A stretch of 64,000 nt of DNA. Source: Gordonia asplenii. GTDB lineage: Bacteria > Actinomycetota > Actinomycetes > Mycobacteriales > Mycobacteriaceae. A model generated the notes under the pieces. It did not search any database, was not told the DNA's origin, and saw only the letters and a list, made by a program, of their open reading frames with translations. Made by a program: the position numbers and the translations under genes. The stretch is from NCBI RefSeq assembly GCF_012933505.1, contig NZ_JABBNB010000029.1, positions 1 through 64,000 of the forward strand, in the 5' to 3' direction. Shown piece after piece: positions 17,485 to 26,171 of this stretch. The number at the start of each line of letters is the position of its first letter. Position 1 is the first letter of the stretch.

Positions 17485-18168
17485 TCAGCCGATGGAGAAC
17501 GGCTGGCCGTACAGGTTGATCTTCTGGTGGTCTTCACCCGAAGTCTCGACGGTCACGAACGAACGCGCCTGTGCGTATCCCGCGCAGTTCTGGATCTGCA
17601 GCTGGGTGTTGCGCCAGTTGAAGTAGTAGGTGCCCTTCTTCTCGACGTCCTTGTAGTCGAGCTGCGCGAAGACCACCTGACCGGGCTGGATCGGGATGCT
17701 GAGGGTGGCGGTTCCGGTGGGAGCGCCGCTGATGGCGTTCAAGCTACCGGTGAAGCCGGCGGACAGCGTGCCGATCTGCACCTGGCAGCCGACGATGTAG
17801 CCGACCGAAATGGTCGCGGCCGCACCGTCATTCGACGTTCCGTTGGTACCCGGCAGGCCGGCTTCGCCGACCGGGCCGTTGTTCGGGCCGGCCTTGCTCG
17901 GCTTCAGGTTCGGGGCCTTCACGGTCACGTTGCCCGACACCCATGCGGTGCGTCCGAGGCCGTTCGCGGCGAGCGACGGCGAGATCGTGGCCGACTCACC
18001 GGTACGGCTGATGCTGATTCCGTCGCCGCCCTGCGAGCCGTTGGGCAACCGGACGAACGCGTCCGCGTGTGCCGGCGCGACGCCGGTGACGGCGATGCCG
18101 ACGGCGGCCGCGCCCGCCAAGACGCCCGCGAATGCACCGCGTCGAGCGGACGATTTGATCGTGCTCAT
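17485..18168 (-). CDS. MspA-family mycomembrane porin (first gene)
   Basis: 227 residues. The signal peptide runs to about 35 (AGAAAVGIAVTGVAPAHA) and the mature start is DAFVRLPNGSQ. It shares the landmarks GYIVGCQVQIG and QNCAGYAQARSFV with its neighbour but has a longer loop (PSKAGPNNGPVGEAGLPGTN) not present in the second porin. ATG 18168 follows GGAGAGGGAATTC. The two paralogues are clearly diverged, arguing for distinct subunits rather than a recent copy. The upstream 428 bp contains a perfect CRP-type site at 18450-18465. Confidence 0.92.
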   Translation of the reverse strand: MSTIKSSARRGAFAGVLAGAAAVGIAVTGVAPAHADAFVRLPNGSQGGDGISISRTGESATISPSLAANGLGRTAWVSGNVTVKAPNLKPSKAGPNNGPVGEAGLPGTNGTSNDGAAATISVGYIVGCQVQIGTLSAGFTGSLNAISGAPTGTATLSIPIQPGQVVFAQLDYKDVEKKGTYYFNWRNTQLQIQNCAGYAQARSFVTVETSGEDHQKINLYGQPFSIG

Positions 18169-18449
18169 GAATTCCCTCTCCAGGACTGTTGGTTCGCGTT
18201 GTCGTCCTGCGACGACATCGCGGCGAACCTTACGGCAGGAAAATGAAACAATCGGTTAACAGCGAATTGCCAGCGAACGCTAATCTGCCGCACATTCAGG
18301 AAACCCCCAGGTGAATGATCTCAGGCGGGTCTCAGTCAACGTTCGAATCATCGTGAGCAGATCCCTGAAATCCCGGCTTATCGGCCAACTGTCAATCGCC
18401 GATTACCGGTGTGTGAATTCCTACGCGACTAAAAGGACCGTACCATTGA

Positions 18450-18465
18450 TGTGAGCGGACTCACA
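18450..18465. promoter_or_regulatory. Perfect CRP/GlxR-type site between porins and permease
   Basis: TGTGA-GCGGAC-TCACA matches the consensus at all ten defined positions and is flanked by one more complementary pair (A18449/T18466). It lies 131 bp before the permease start and 282 bp before the first porin. The rest of 18169-18596 is comparatively AT-rich with no gene and no riboswitch I recognise. Confidence 0.7.
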
Positions 18466-18596
18466 TATTCACCAGATACGAAACCACATTCTGTTCGACG
18501 CGGCAAATTGCCTCAATTCGCGCATCACGCACCCCGGGCCACACGAACCTTTCCGCAGCCGGACCGCAGGCCTTGGTACGCAGCTATGGTTAGCAA

Positions 18597-20540
18597 GTGA
18601 GTGCGAAGATTCCGTCGCGCATCGGCCATTGGCTGCTGTCCGACATCACACCCCAGCCCGCCGATCAGATGGGCCCGCACCGCGCGCCGCATAAGCACGC
18701 GCCCACACATCGCTGGTATCAGGTCATGTGCCTGACCGGCGTCGACTACTTCTCCACGCTCGGCTATCAACCCGGTATCGCGGCCCTCGCGGCGGGCGCG
18801 ATCGCTCCGATCGCGACGATCGTCTTGGTTGCGCTGACGTTGTTCGGCGCACTGCCGGTGTATCGGTATGTCGCCCGCAAATCGCCGAACGGCGAGGGCT
18901 CCATCGCGATGCTCGAGCATCTCCTGCCGAGGTGGGGCGGCAAGATCTTCGTCCTCGTCCTGCTGGGATTCGCGGCGACCGACTTCATGATCACCATGAC
19001 GCTGTCGGCCGCCGACGCCACTGCACACTTCGTGGAGAACCCGCTGATCCCGAAGTCCTTCGGCAGCCACACGATCCTCATCACCCTGATTCTGCTCGCC
19101 CTGCTGGCCGCGGTATTCCTGCGCGGCTTCACCGAGGCGATCAAGGTGGCGGTCGTCCTGGTGGTGGTCTATCTGGTGCTGAACTTCGTCGTCGTGGTCT
19201 CCGGAATCGCACACATCGTCGCCGCTCCGCATCTCGTGGTCGACTGGCGGCACGCGATGACCGCCGAGCACGGCAGCCCCATCATGATGGTCGCCGTCGC
19301 ACTGCTCGTCTTTCCCAAACTGGCACTTGGTCTTTCGGGCTTCGAGACCGGCGTCGCGGTGATGCCGCAGATCACCGGTGACCCCGACGACGACCCCAAG
19401 GAGCCAGCCGGACGAATCCGCGGCGCGCACCGACTGCTGACTACCTCCGCGCTGATCATGAGTGTGTTCCTGATCAGTTCCAGCGTCGTGTGCACGGTGC
19501 TCATCCCGGACAAGGAATTCCAGAGCGGCGGGCACGCCAACGGCCGTGCACTCGCCTACCTCGCGCACGACCAACTCGGTGCGACATTCGGTTCGGTCTA
19601 CGACGTCAGCACCATCCTCATCCTGTGGTTCGCCGGGGCGTCGGCGATGGCGGGCCTGCTCAACCTGGTCCCCCGATATCTGCCCCGCTACGGCATGGCG
19701 CCGGACTGGGCTCGGGCGGTGCGCCCGCTGGTGCTCGTCTTCGCGCTGGTCGCGTTCGTGGTGACGTTGATCTTCCGCGCCGACGTCGACGCGCAGGGCG
19801 GCGCCTACGCCACCGGTGTGCTGGTCCTGATGACCTCGGCGTCGATCGCGGTGGCGCTGTCGGTTCGCAAGCGACGCAAGACGATCGCGACGATCGCATT
19901 CGTCATCGTCGCCGCGATCTTCATCTACACCACCATCGCGAACGTCTTCGAGCGTCCCGAGGGCGTGCAGGTGGCCGCGTTCTTCATCATCGCGATCCTG
20001 GTGGTGTCGTTCGCCTCGCGCATCAACCGGTCGTTCGAGTTGCGTTCCAGCTCAATCACATTCGACGACGCAGCGCAGGAGATCATCGGCGGCGTATGCC
20101 GGACCGGCACCCTGTCGATCGTCACCCACGACCCGCACAGCCGCTCCCTGCTGGAGTACCGCGAGAAGGAACTGCAGCAGCGCGCGGAAAGTCACATCCC
20201 CGACGCCGACGAGATCGTCTTCCTCGAGATCAACATCACCGACGCCTCCGAATTCGACACCGACGTCGCGGTACACGGCCGGATCTACGACGGCGGGCCA
20301 CGGATCCTGTGGGCCAACGCGGCGTCGATCCCGAACACCATCGCATCCATCCTCATCGCCATCCGAGACTCGACCGGCGTGAATCCCGACGTCTACTTCG
20401 AGTGGAGCGAGGGCGATCCGATCGTCAACCTGCTGAAGTTCCTGTTCATCGGCGAAGGTGAGGTGGCGCCGGTGACCAGGGAGATCCTGCGTCGGGCCGA
20501 GCCGGAACTCACGAATCGGCCACACGTGCACGTCGGGTAG
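18597..20540 (+). CDS. APC-superfamily permease, KimA-like
   Basis: 647 residues. Residues ~40-480 hold about 12 membrane segments, starting with the signature TGVDYFSTLGYQPGIAALAAG, which resembles KimA/YdaO potassium importers more than classic amino acid permeases. ALGLSGFETGVAVMPQITG is the second conserved APC segment. The last ~150 residues (SIVTHDPHSRS onward) form a soluble cytoplasmic domain. In KimA such a domain has been linked to c-di-AMP control; extending that here is inference. Start GTG 18597. It stands alone, downstream of a perfect CRP-type site. Alternative: amino acid permease of unknown specificity. Confidence 0.8.
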   Translation: MSAKIPSRIGHWLLSDITPQPADQMGPHRAPHKHAPTHRWYQVMCLTGVDYFSTLGYQPGIAALAAGAIAPIATIVLVALTLFGALPVYRYVARKSPNGEGSIAMLEHLLPRWGGKIFVLVLLGFAATDFMITMTLSAADATAHFVENPLIPKSFGSHTILITLILLALLAAVFLRGFTEAIKVAVVLVVVYLVLNFVVVVSGIAHIVAAPHLVVDWRHAMTAEHGSPIMMVAVALLVFPKLALGLSGFETGVAVMPQITGDPDDDPKEPAGRIRGAHRLLTTSALIMSVFLISSSVVCTVLIPDKEFQSGGHANGRALAYLAHDQLGATFGSVYDVSTILILWFAGASAMAGLLNLVPRYLPRYGMAPDWARAVRPLVLVFALVAFVVTLIFRADVDAQGGAYATGVLVLMTSASIAVALSVRKRRKTIATIAFVIVAAIFIYTTIANVFERPEGVQVAAFFIIAILVVSFASRINRSFELRSSSITFDDAAQEIIGGVCRTGTLSIVTHDPHSRSLLEYREKELQQRAESHIPDADEIVFLEINITDASEFDTDVAVHGRIYDGGPRILWANAASIPNTIASILIAIRDSTGVNPDVYFEWSEGDPIVNLLKFLFIGEGEVAPVTREILRRAEPELTNRPHVHVG

Positions 20541-20614
20541 TCGACCGCCAAACATTGCGCCCACCGTGCGCCCAACGGTGTTCGACGCCGTGCGGAAATC
20601 ACACTATGGGCGGC

Positions 20615-22045
20615 ATGCCTCGACATATCCGATTCAACGCGTTCGACATGAACTGCGTCGCCCACCAGTCCCCTGGACTGTGGCGTCATCCGCAGGACCG
20701 CTCCTGGGACTACAACACCCTCGACTATTGGGTCGATCTCGCCAAGCTTCTCGAATCCGGCAATTTCGACGGATTGTTCATCGCCGACGTTCTCGGCACC
20801 TATGACGTTTATGCCGGCAATGATGAAGCCGCTATTCGCGAAGGCGCGCAAATTCCGGTCAACGATCCGCTATTGCTTGTTTCGGCGATGGCGCACGCCA
20901 CCGAGAATCTCGGTTTCGGAATCACCACCGGAACGGGGTTCGAGCATCCCTACCCATTCGCGCGCCGGCTGTCCACCCTCGATCACCTGACCCGCGGCCG
21001 CATCGGCTGGAACGTCGTCACCGGCTATCTGCCCGCCGCGGCGCGCAATATGGGCGACGACTCGCACCTGGCTCACGACGCACGCTACGACCACGCCGAC
21101 GAATACCTGACCGTGCTCTACAAACTGTGGGAGGGCTCGTGGGAGCGCGACGCCGTGCGTCGCGACCGCGCGGCCGGGATCTTCGCCGACCCGGCGAAGG
21201 TGCACCACATCGGCCACGACGGCGAGCATTTCCGCGTGCCGGGCATTCACCTGTCCGAACCGTCGCCGCAGGGTTCGCCGGTGATCTACCAGGCGGGCGC
21301 CTCACCGCGGGGCCGCCGGTTCGCCGCCGAGAACGCCGAAGCGATCTTCGTCGCGGCACCGACGAAAACCATTCTGCGCGAGATCGTTTCGCGTACCCGC
21401 GAGGAACTCGCCGCAGCGGGCCGCGACCCGTACGACGCCAAGATCTACACCCTGGTGACCATCATCACCGACGAGACCACCGAGGCCGCACTCGCCAAGG
21501 CGCAGGAGTACCGCCGCTACGCCAGCGAGCAGGGAGCGTTGGTCTTCATGTCCGGCTGGATGGGCATCGACCTGGCCGCCTACGACCTCGACGACCCGAT
21601 CGGGTCGGTGGAGTCCAATGCGATTCAGTCGGCCGTGGCCGCGTTCTCCCAGGCCGATGAATCCGGAAAGCCCTGGCGCGTCCGCGATATCGCCGACTGG
21701 GGCGGCATCGGCGGGATGGGCCCGGTCTTCATCGGATCCGGCGCGGACGTCGCCGCGACGCTGCAGGACTGGGTGGACGACACCGACGTCGACGGCTTCA
21801 ACATCGCCTACGCAGTGACGCCGGGGTCGTTCGAGGACGTCGTGCACCATGTGGTGCCCGAGTTGCGCAAACGCGATGCCTACCCCGCTCAGTACACACC
21901 GGGAACGTTGAGGCACAAGCTGTTCGGCCGCGGCGACCTGCTGCCCGACACCCATCGCGGGGCGTCGTTCCGGGTGGGCGGTCCCGGGTCGACGATCGAC
22001 GACTCGATCCGCCGTCCCCTCGTCGCCGCCGGAGCGGGCAAGTGA
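20615..22045 (+). CDS. FMN-dependent monooxygenase (NtaA/SnaA/DszA family)
   Basis: 476 residues of the luciferase-like, FMNH2-using group: MPRHIRFNAFDMNCVAHQSP, LDHLTRGRIGWNVVTGYL, GIFADPAKVHHIGHDGEHF and YQAGASPRGRRFAAENAEA are family landmarks. Members oxidise sulfones, aminopolycarboxylates or similar xenobiotics with a separate flavin reductase; none is encoded nearby. The start is ATG 20615 by family N-terminus; ATG 20606 is an alternative. The stop overlaps the ABC ATPase start (GTGA). Fused operonically to a MetNIQ-type importer, it probably desulfurises an imported organosulfur compound, as in several sulfur-scavenging loci. Substrate unknown. Confidence 0.87.
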   Translation: MPRHIRFNAFDMNCVAHQSPGLWRHPQDRSWDYNTLDYWVDLAKLLESGNFDGLFIADVLGTYDVYAGNDEAAIREGAQIPVNDPLLLVSAMAHATENLGFGITTGTGFEHPYPFARRLSTLDHLTRGRIGWNVVTGYLPAAARNMGDDSHLAHDARYDHADEYLTVLYKLWEGSWERDAVRRDRAAGIFADPAKVHHIGHDGEHFRVPGIHLSEPSPQGSPVIYQAGASPRGRRFAAENAEAIFVAAPTKTILREIVSRTREELAAAGRDPYDAKIYTLVTIITDETTEAALAKAQEYRRYASEQGALVFMSGWMGIDLAAYDLDDPIGSVESNAIQSAVAAFSQADESGKPWRVRDIADWGGIGGMGPVFIGSGADVAATLQDWVDDTDVDGFNIAYAVTPGSFEDVVHHVVPELRKRDAYPAQYTPGTLRHKLFGRGDLLPDTHRGASFRVGGPGSTIDDSIRRPLVAAGAGK

Positions 22046-23064
22046 CCATCACCATCCGCAACCTGAGCAAGACATTCGGCGACGGCGACAGTGCCACAAC
22101 GGTTCTCGACGACGTCAGCTTCAGCGTCGAATCGGGCGAGATCTTCGCCGTCGTCGGACCGTCGGGAGCGGGCAAGTCCACCCTGGCCCGGTGTATCAAC
22201 CTCCTCGAACGCCCGACGTCGGGCGAGGTGATCGTCAACGGCGACAGTCTGACCCAACTCACCTCGACCGAACTGCGTCAGGCACGCCGCCGCATCGGCA
22301 CGGTGTTCCAGTCGTCGAGCCTGTTGTCGCGGCGCACCGCCGCCGCGAACGTCGCGCTGCCGCTGGAGTATCTGGGTGCGACCAAAGCCGCGACCAAGAC
22401 GCGCGTCGGCGAACTCCTCGAGCGAGTCGGTCTCGGCGACAAGGCGCAGAAGTATCCGCACCAACTCTCCGGCGGTCAACGGCAACGCGTCGGCATCGCC
22501 CGTGCCCTCGCGCTCAAGCCGTCGGTGCTGTTGTCGGATGAGGCGACGTCGGGACTCGATCGGGTGGCCACCGAGAGCTACCTGACCCTCCTCGACACGC
22601 TGCGCACCGACCTCGATCTCGCCGTCGTGTTCATCACCCACGAGATGGAGACGATCGTCAAGGTCGCCGACCGCGTCGGACGGCTCGATCACGGCACGCT
22701 GCGCGAGCAAGGCGACATCGTCGACATCGCACTCGACGCACAGTCGTTGCTGGGTGCGCAGTTGCGCGCGCCCGGCCGTGCCACCGCAGCCGCCGCCGAC
22801 ACGGTCGCGGTGTCGGTGACCTATGGCTCGCCGACGGTGCCCGCCGATTGGCTGAGTCGGCTTGGAACCGAATTGTCGGTTCCCATCGCACTTCTCGGCG
22901 CCAATATCCAGTCGATCGGCGGCGTCGCGGTGGGCGAGGCGACTCTCGGAGTGCCGGCAGGCCGCCTCCCCGAGTTCACTCGCGTCGCGAAAACGCTTGG
23001 GCTGCACAGTCAATCGGAGTCGACGCGCGTCGACGACGACCTGCTCGCGGAGGTCCCCGCATGA
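22042..23064 (+). CDS. ABC transporter ATPase, MetN-like with NIL domain
   Basis: 340 residues. Walker A GPSGAGKST near 40, Q-loop VFQSSSLLS, signature LSGGQRQR, Walker B VLLSDEATSGLD and H-loop FITHE are all intact. The C-terminal ~80 residues look like a NIL domain, the substrate-sensing regulatory domain of MetN. It powers uptake by the permease and binding protein downstream. GTG 22042 lies inside the monooxygenase stop. Methionine itself is possible, but the monooxygenase partner favours another sulfur compound. Confidence 0.9.
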   Translation: MTITIRNLSKTFGDGDSATTVLDDVSFSVESGEIFAVVGPSGAGKSTLARCINLLERPTSGEVIVNGDSLTQLTSTELRQARRRIGTVFQSSSLLSRRTAAANVALPLEYLGATKAATKTRVGELLERVGLGDKAQKYPHQLSGGQRQRVGIARALALKPSVLLSDEATSGLDRVATESYLTLLDTLRTDLDLAVVFITHEMETIVKVADRVGRLDHGTLREQGDIVDIALDAQSLLGAQLRAPGRATAAAADTVAVSVTYGSPTVPADWLSRLGTELSVPIALLGANIQSIGGVAVGEATLGVPAGRLPEFTRVAKTLGLHSQSESTRVDDDLLAEVPA

Positions 23065-23756
23065 CCGTGCTCGCGATTTCGGTGCCCACCAACGAGATTC
23101 CCGGCTTGCTGGTCCCGGCGTTCTTCGACACGGTCACCATGGTCGCCATCGTGATGGCCCTCGTGCTGATCGTCGGCCTGCCGCTCGGCGCGCTGATCCA
23201 CAATCTGGCGCCGGGCGGACTGTACGAGAATCGCGCGCTGCACACGCCGCTGTCCTGGGTCATCAGCATCGGGCGCTCGCTGCCGTTCCTGGTGCTGATG
23301 ACCGCCATCATCCCGTTCACCAGGTTCATCACCGGAACCAACATCGGCATCGCCGCCGCGGTGGTGCCGATGTCGATCGCCGGTATCGCGTTCTTCACCC
23401 GGATCGTCGAGAACTCGTTGCGTTCGGTGCCCGCGGAAGTCATCGACGTCGCCACCGCGTCGGGCGGCTCACCGCTGCAGATCATCACCGGCGCACAGAT
23501 TCCCGAGGCACTGCCGAATATCATCGGCGGCCTCACGATCAACACCATCGCGATGATCGAATACTCGACCATCGCGGGCACCATCGGCGCGGGCGGACTC
23601 GGTTACATCGCCGTCACCTACGGCTACCAACGCTTCGATCACGGCGTGATGATCGCGACGATCATCACGTTGGTCATCACCGTCGCCATCATCCAAATCG
23701 TCGGAGACGCGCTGGTCCGCCGTCTCACGCCGCAACGAACCACCATCACCCGCTGA
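23061..23756 (+). CDS. ABC transporter permease, MetI-like
   Basis: 231 residues with five or six membrane segments. The coupling-helix region EVIDVATASGGSPLQIITGA and the end EYSTIAGTIGAGGLGYIAV are typical of MetI permeases. ATG 23061 overlaps the ATPase stop by 4 bp (ATGA). It forms the membrane channel with MetN-like dimers. It is followed 11 bp later by the binding protein gene. Confidence 0.92.
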   Translation: MTVLAISVPTNEIPGLLVPAFFDTVTMVAIVMALVLIVGLPLGALIHNLAPGGLYENRALHTPLSWVISIGRSLPFLVLMTAIIPFTRFITGTNIGIAAAVVPMSIAGIAFFTRIVENSLRSVPAEVIDVATASGGSPLQIITGAQIPEALPNIIGGLTINTIAMIEYSTIAGTIGAGGLGYIAVTYGYQRFDHGVMIATIITLVITVAIIQIVGDALVRRLTPQRTTITR

Positions 23757-23767
23757 GGAGAAAACCC

Positions 23768-24694
23768 TTGTCTACCAACACAGTCACCGACACCGATCCC
23801 AATGCCGCACCCGAGCCCGGCGCCGACTCCGGCATCGAACTCAAGACGAAACGACGATGGCCCGTCTACGCCGCGATCATCGCCGTCGTCGTCGTGATCG
23901 CCGGCTTCGTCGGCTGGCGGGTGCTCGGATCAGACACCAAGTCCCCCAACGAAACCGCCGGAGCGACGCTGACGATCGTGACCGCCGAAGGCAACGCCGC
24001 AGAACAGTCGCTGGTCAACTTCATCGCCCGCAACGTCGCGCCGCGCTACGGCATCACCGTCGCGTTCAAGGGGCTGGCCGACTCGACGACGCTCAACCGC
24101 GCGGTGAGCGACGGCGAGGTGGCGGGCACCGTGTACCAGCACAAACTGTGGTTGTCGCAGGTGCTCGCCGCCAACCCCGACTTCAAAGAGGTCGCCGCGA
24201 CACCGGTGTTCCGCTGGGGCTTCGGGGTATGGTCGGACAAGTATGCAAGTCTGAGCCAATTGCCCAACGGCGCAACGGTTTCCCTCTACTCCGACCCTGC
24301 CAACGAAGCACAGGGGCTGTGGCTGCTGGAGCGCGCCGGACTGATCACCCTCAAGCCGGGCACCGACAAGTGGAAGGCCACCCAGGACGACATCGCGGCC
24401 AACCCGCGCAACCTCAAGTTCACCCTCCTCGACTTCGCCGCACAGTCGCGGGCCCTGCCCGACCTCGACGCCGCGGTCGGCTACACCGAGTACTACCTGG
24501 CGGCGAACATCGACATCGCCAAGCAGATCTATGCACCGCCGGCTCCCGACGAGTTCGCCGGTCAGCTGACCATCGGTACGAAGTGGCAGAACACCGATAA
24601 CATTCGCAAACTGGTCGCCGCATTCAAAGACCCGGCGGTCCAGAACTACCTGCGCACCGACCCGTCGGTGAAGAACATCCTGCTGCCCCTGTAG
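23768..24694 (+). CDS. MetQ/NlpA-family substrate-binding protein, membrane-anchored
   Basis: 308 residues starting with TTG 23768 behind GAGGAGAAAACCC. Typical NlpA/MetQ proteins are lipoproteins. This one has a ~35-residue cytoplasmic N-terminus, then a single hydrophobic segment (AAIIAVVVVIAGFVGW) and no lipobox Cys, so it is probably tethered by a signal anchor. The binding domain shows the family pattern (GYTEYYLAANIDIA, FKDPAVQNYL). It delivers the sulfur substrate to the MetN/MetI-like partners. Last gene of the operon. The start is fixed by the strong ribosome site even though TTG is unusual. Confidence 0.87.
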   Translation: MSTNTVTDTDPNAAPEPGADSGIELKTKRRWPVYAAIIAVVVVIAGFVGWRVLGSDTKSPNETAGATLTIVTAEGNAAEQSLVNFIARNVAPRYGITVAFKGLADSTTLNRAVSDGEVAGTVYQHKLWLSQVLAANPDFKEVAATPVFRWGFGVWSDKYASLSQLPNGATVSLYSDPANEAQGLWLLERAGLITLKPGTDKWKATQDDIAANPRNLKFTLLDFAAQSRALPDLDAAVGYTEYYLAANIDIAKQIYAPPAPDEFAGQLTIGTKWQNTDNIRKLVAAFKDPAVQNYLRTDPSVKNILLPL

Positions 24695-24785
24695 CAGCTC
24701 ACCGCGGTAGGAATCACCGCTACCGGTAGCCGACGGTCATGTACTGCGGATCCTACCGGTCGGTGATTTCGCCTACCCTTGCGTC

Positions 24786-26171
24786 GTGACGACTCCAGGA
24801 ACCGGGCGGCATCGAGCGCCCCAAGAACCTTCGGCCCCCGCGGGTGATTCTCACTCGCACAGCCACGGTCACTCCCACGGCCTGGGCAGCGGCCCGGCTC
24901 CGCTGTCCCGGGCGGCCCGGTGGGTGGTGATCGTGGCGCTCGGTGCCATCGGGATCGGGGTCGTCGCGGGCGTCGCACTGCTGTGGCCGTCGGGTGCGGC
25001 CCATCCGATCCCCATCCAATTCCGCTCGGCCGACGGCGGTCCGATCCGCACCGTCAACGCGACGGTGGTATCGCAGACCCGCGCCGACTGCCAGAGCCAG
25101 CTGGTCGGCGTCACCGTCGACGCCGATTCGGTACCCATCACGCCCGTCGCCGGCGGCCCGTGCATCGATTCGACTGTTCGACTCACCAGCGGTGACGACG
25201 CCGGAAAGCTTGTGCTGCTGGCGATTCCGACGAACAAGGCACAGTCGGGCACGGGGCCGGACACGCCGAAGCCGGATCCGTCGACCGCCGACCTGCCCCA
25301 ACCCGGGCAGCCGACACTGCACGTCGACGACAAGATCCGGCTCAGTGTCTCGTCGAGCTATGACGGCCTCGCCCGGTACAGCTTCTACGATTTCGCGCGC
25401 GGAACCTCCCTACTGGTGTGGGGCATTCTGTTCGCGCTGGCCGTGATCCTCGTGGCCGCTTGGCGCGGACTGCGTTCGGTGATCGGCCTGGCCTTCGCCT
25501 TCGCGGTCCTGGGTGTCTTCACGCTGCCGGCGATTCTCGACGGCCATTCACCCGTCGCCGTGGCGATCGTGTCATCGGCGCTGATTCTGTTCGTCGTGCT
25601 GTACCTGGCGCACGGCATCAGCATGCGCACCAGCTCCGCGCTGTTGGGCACGATGGTCTCGCTCGGGTTGGCGGGCTTGTTGAGTCAGGTGGCGATCACG
25701 ACGACGAACATCACCGGCCTGTCCAGTGATCAGGCGATGAATCTTCAGCTGTACCAAGGTTCCATCTCGGTTTCGGGGCTGCTGCTCGCCGGATTCATCA
25801 TCGGCACCCTCGGCGTCCTCAACGATGTGACGATCACGCAGGCGTCGGCGGCGTTCGAACTGGCCGCGGCCGGCGATCACTCCCGGATCTCGGCATTTCG
25901 GGCCGCGATGCGCATCGGGCGCGATCACATCGCCAGTACCGTCTACACGCTCGTCTTCGCCTATGCCGGCAGCGCTTTGCCGCTGTTGCTGCTGTTTTCC
26001 GTTGCAGCGCAACCGTTCGGCTCGCTGCTGACCACCGACCAGGTGGCCATCGAGCTCGTGCGCGCGTTCGTCGGCGGCATCGCCATCGCACTGTCGGTGC
26101 CGCTGACGACCGCGATAGCCGTTGCGCTGGTACGACTTCCGTCCGCCGAAGCCGCGCGCCCGGCGTCGTAG
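24786..26171 (+). CDS. YibE/F-like multi-pass membrane protein
   Basis: 461 residues from GTG 24786. A His-rich cytoplasmic start (HSHSHGHSHG, residues 22-31) precedes one membrane segment. A ~130-residue extracytoplasmic domain follows, then about seven membrane helices with YibE/F landmarks (GVLNDVTITQASAAFEL and AMRIGRDHIASTVYTLVFAYAG). The family's function is unknown; the Lactococcus members are cited as putative transporters. The His cluster could bind metal; inference only. It stands alone, convergent with the amidase operon with ~0 bp between stops. Confidence 0.85.
   Translation: MTTPGTGRHRAPQEPSAPAGDSHSHSHGHSHGLGSGPAPLSRAARWVVIVALGAIGIGVVAGVALLWPSGAAHPIPIQFRSADGGPIRTVNATVVSQTRADCQSQLVGVTVDADSVPITPVAGGPCIDSTVRLTSGDDAGKLVLLAIPTNKAQSGTGPDTPKPDPSTADLPQPGQPTLHVDDKIRLSVSSSYDGLARYSFYDFARGTSLLVWGILFALAVILVAAWRGLRSVIGLAFAFAVLGVFTLPAILDGHSPVAVAIVSSALILFVVLYLAHGISMRTSSALLGTMVSLGLAGLLSQVAITTTNITGLSSDQAMNLQLYQGSISVSGLLLAGFIIGTLGVLNDVTITQASAAFELAAAGDHSRISAFRAAMRIGRDHIASTVYTLVFAYAGSALPLLLLFSVAAQPFGSLLTTDQVAIELVRAFVGGIAIALSVPLTTAIAVALVRLPSAEAARPAS

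Noticed and set aside
18240..18596. Riboswitch before the KimA-like permease
   Set aside because: I looked for a c-di-AMP-type fold; apart from the CRP palindrome no paired-helix architecture was recognisable.
24700..24730. Terminator after the MetQ-like gene
   Set aside because: CGGTAG / CTACCG can pair, but the stem is 6 bp with a 9-nt loop and no T-tract; too weak to list.
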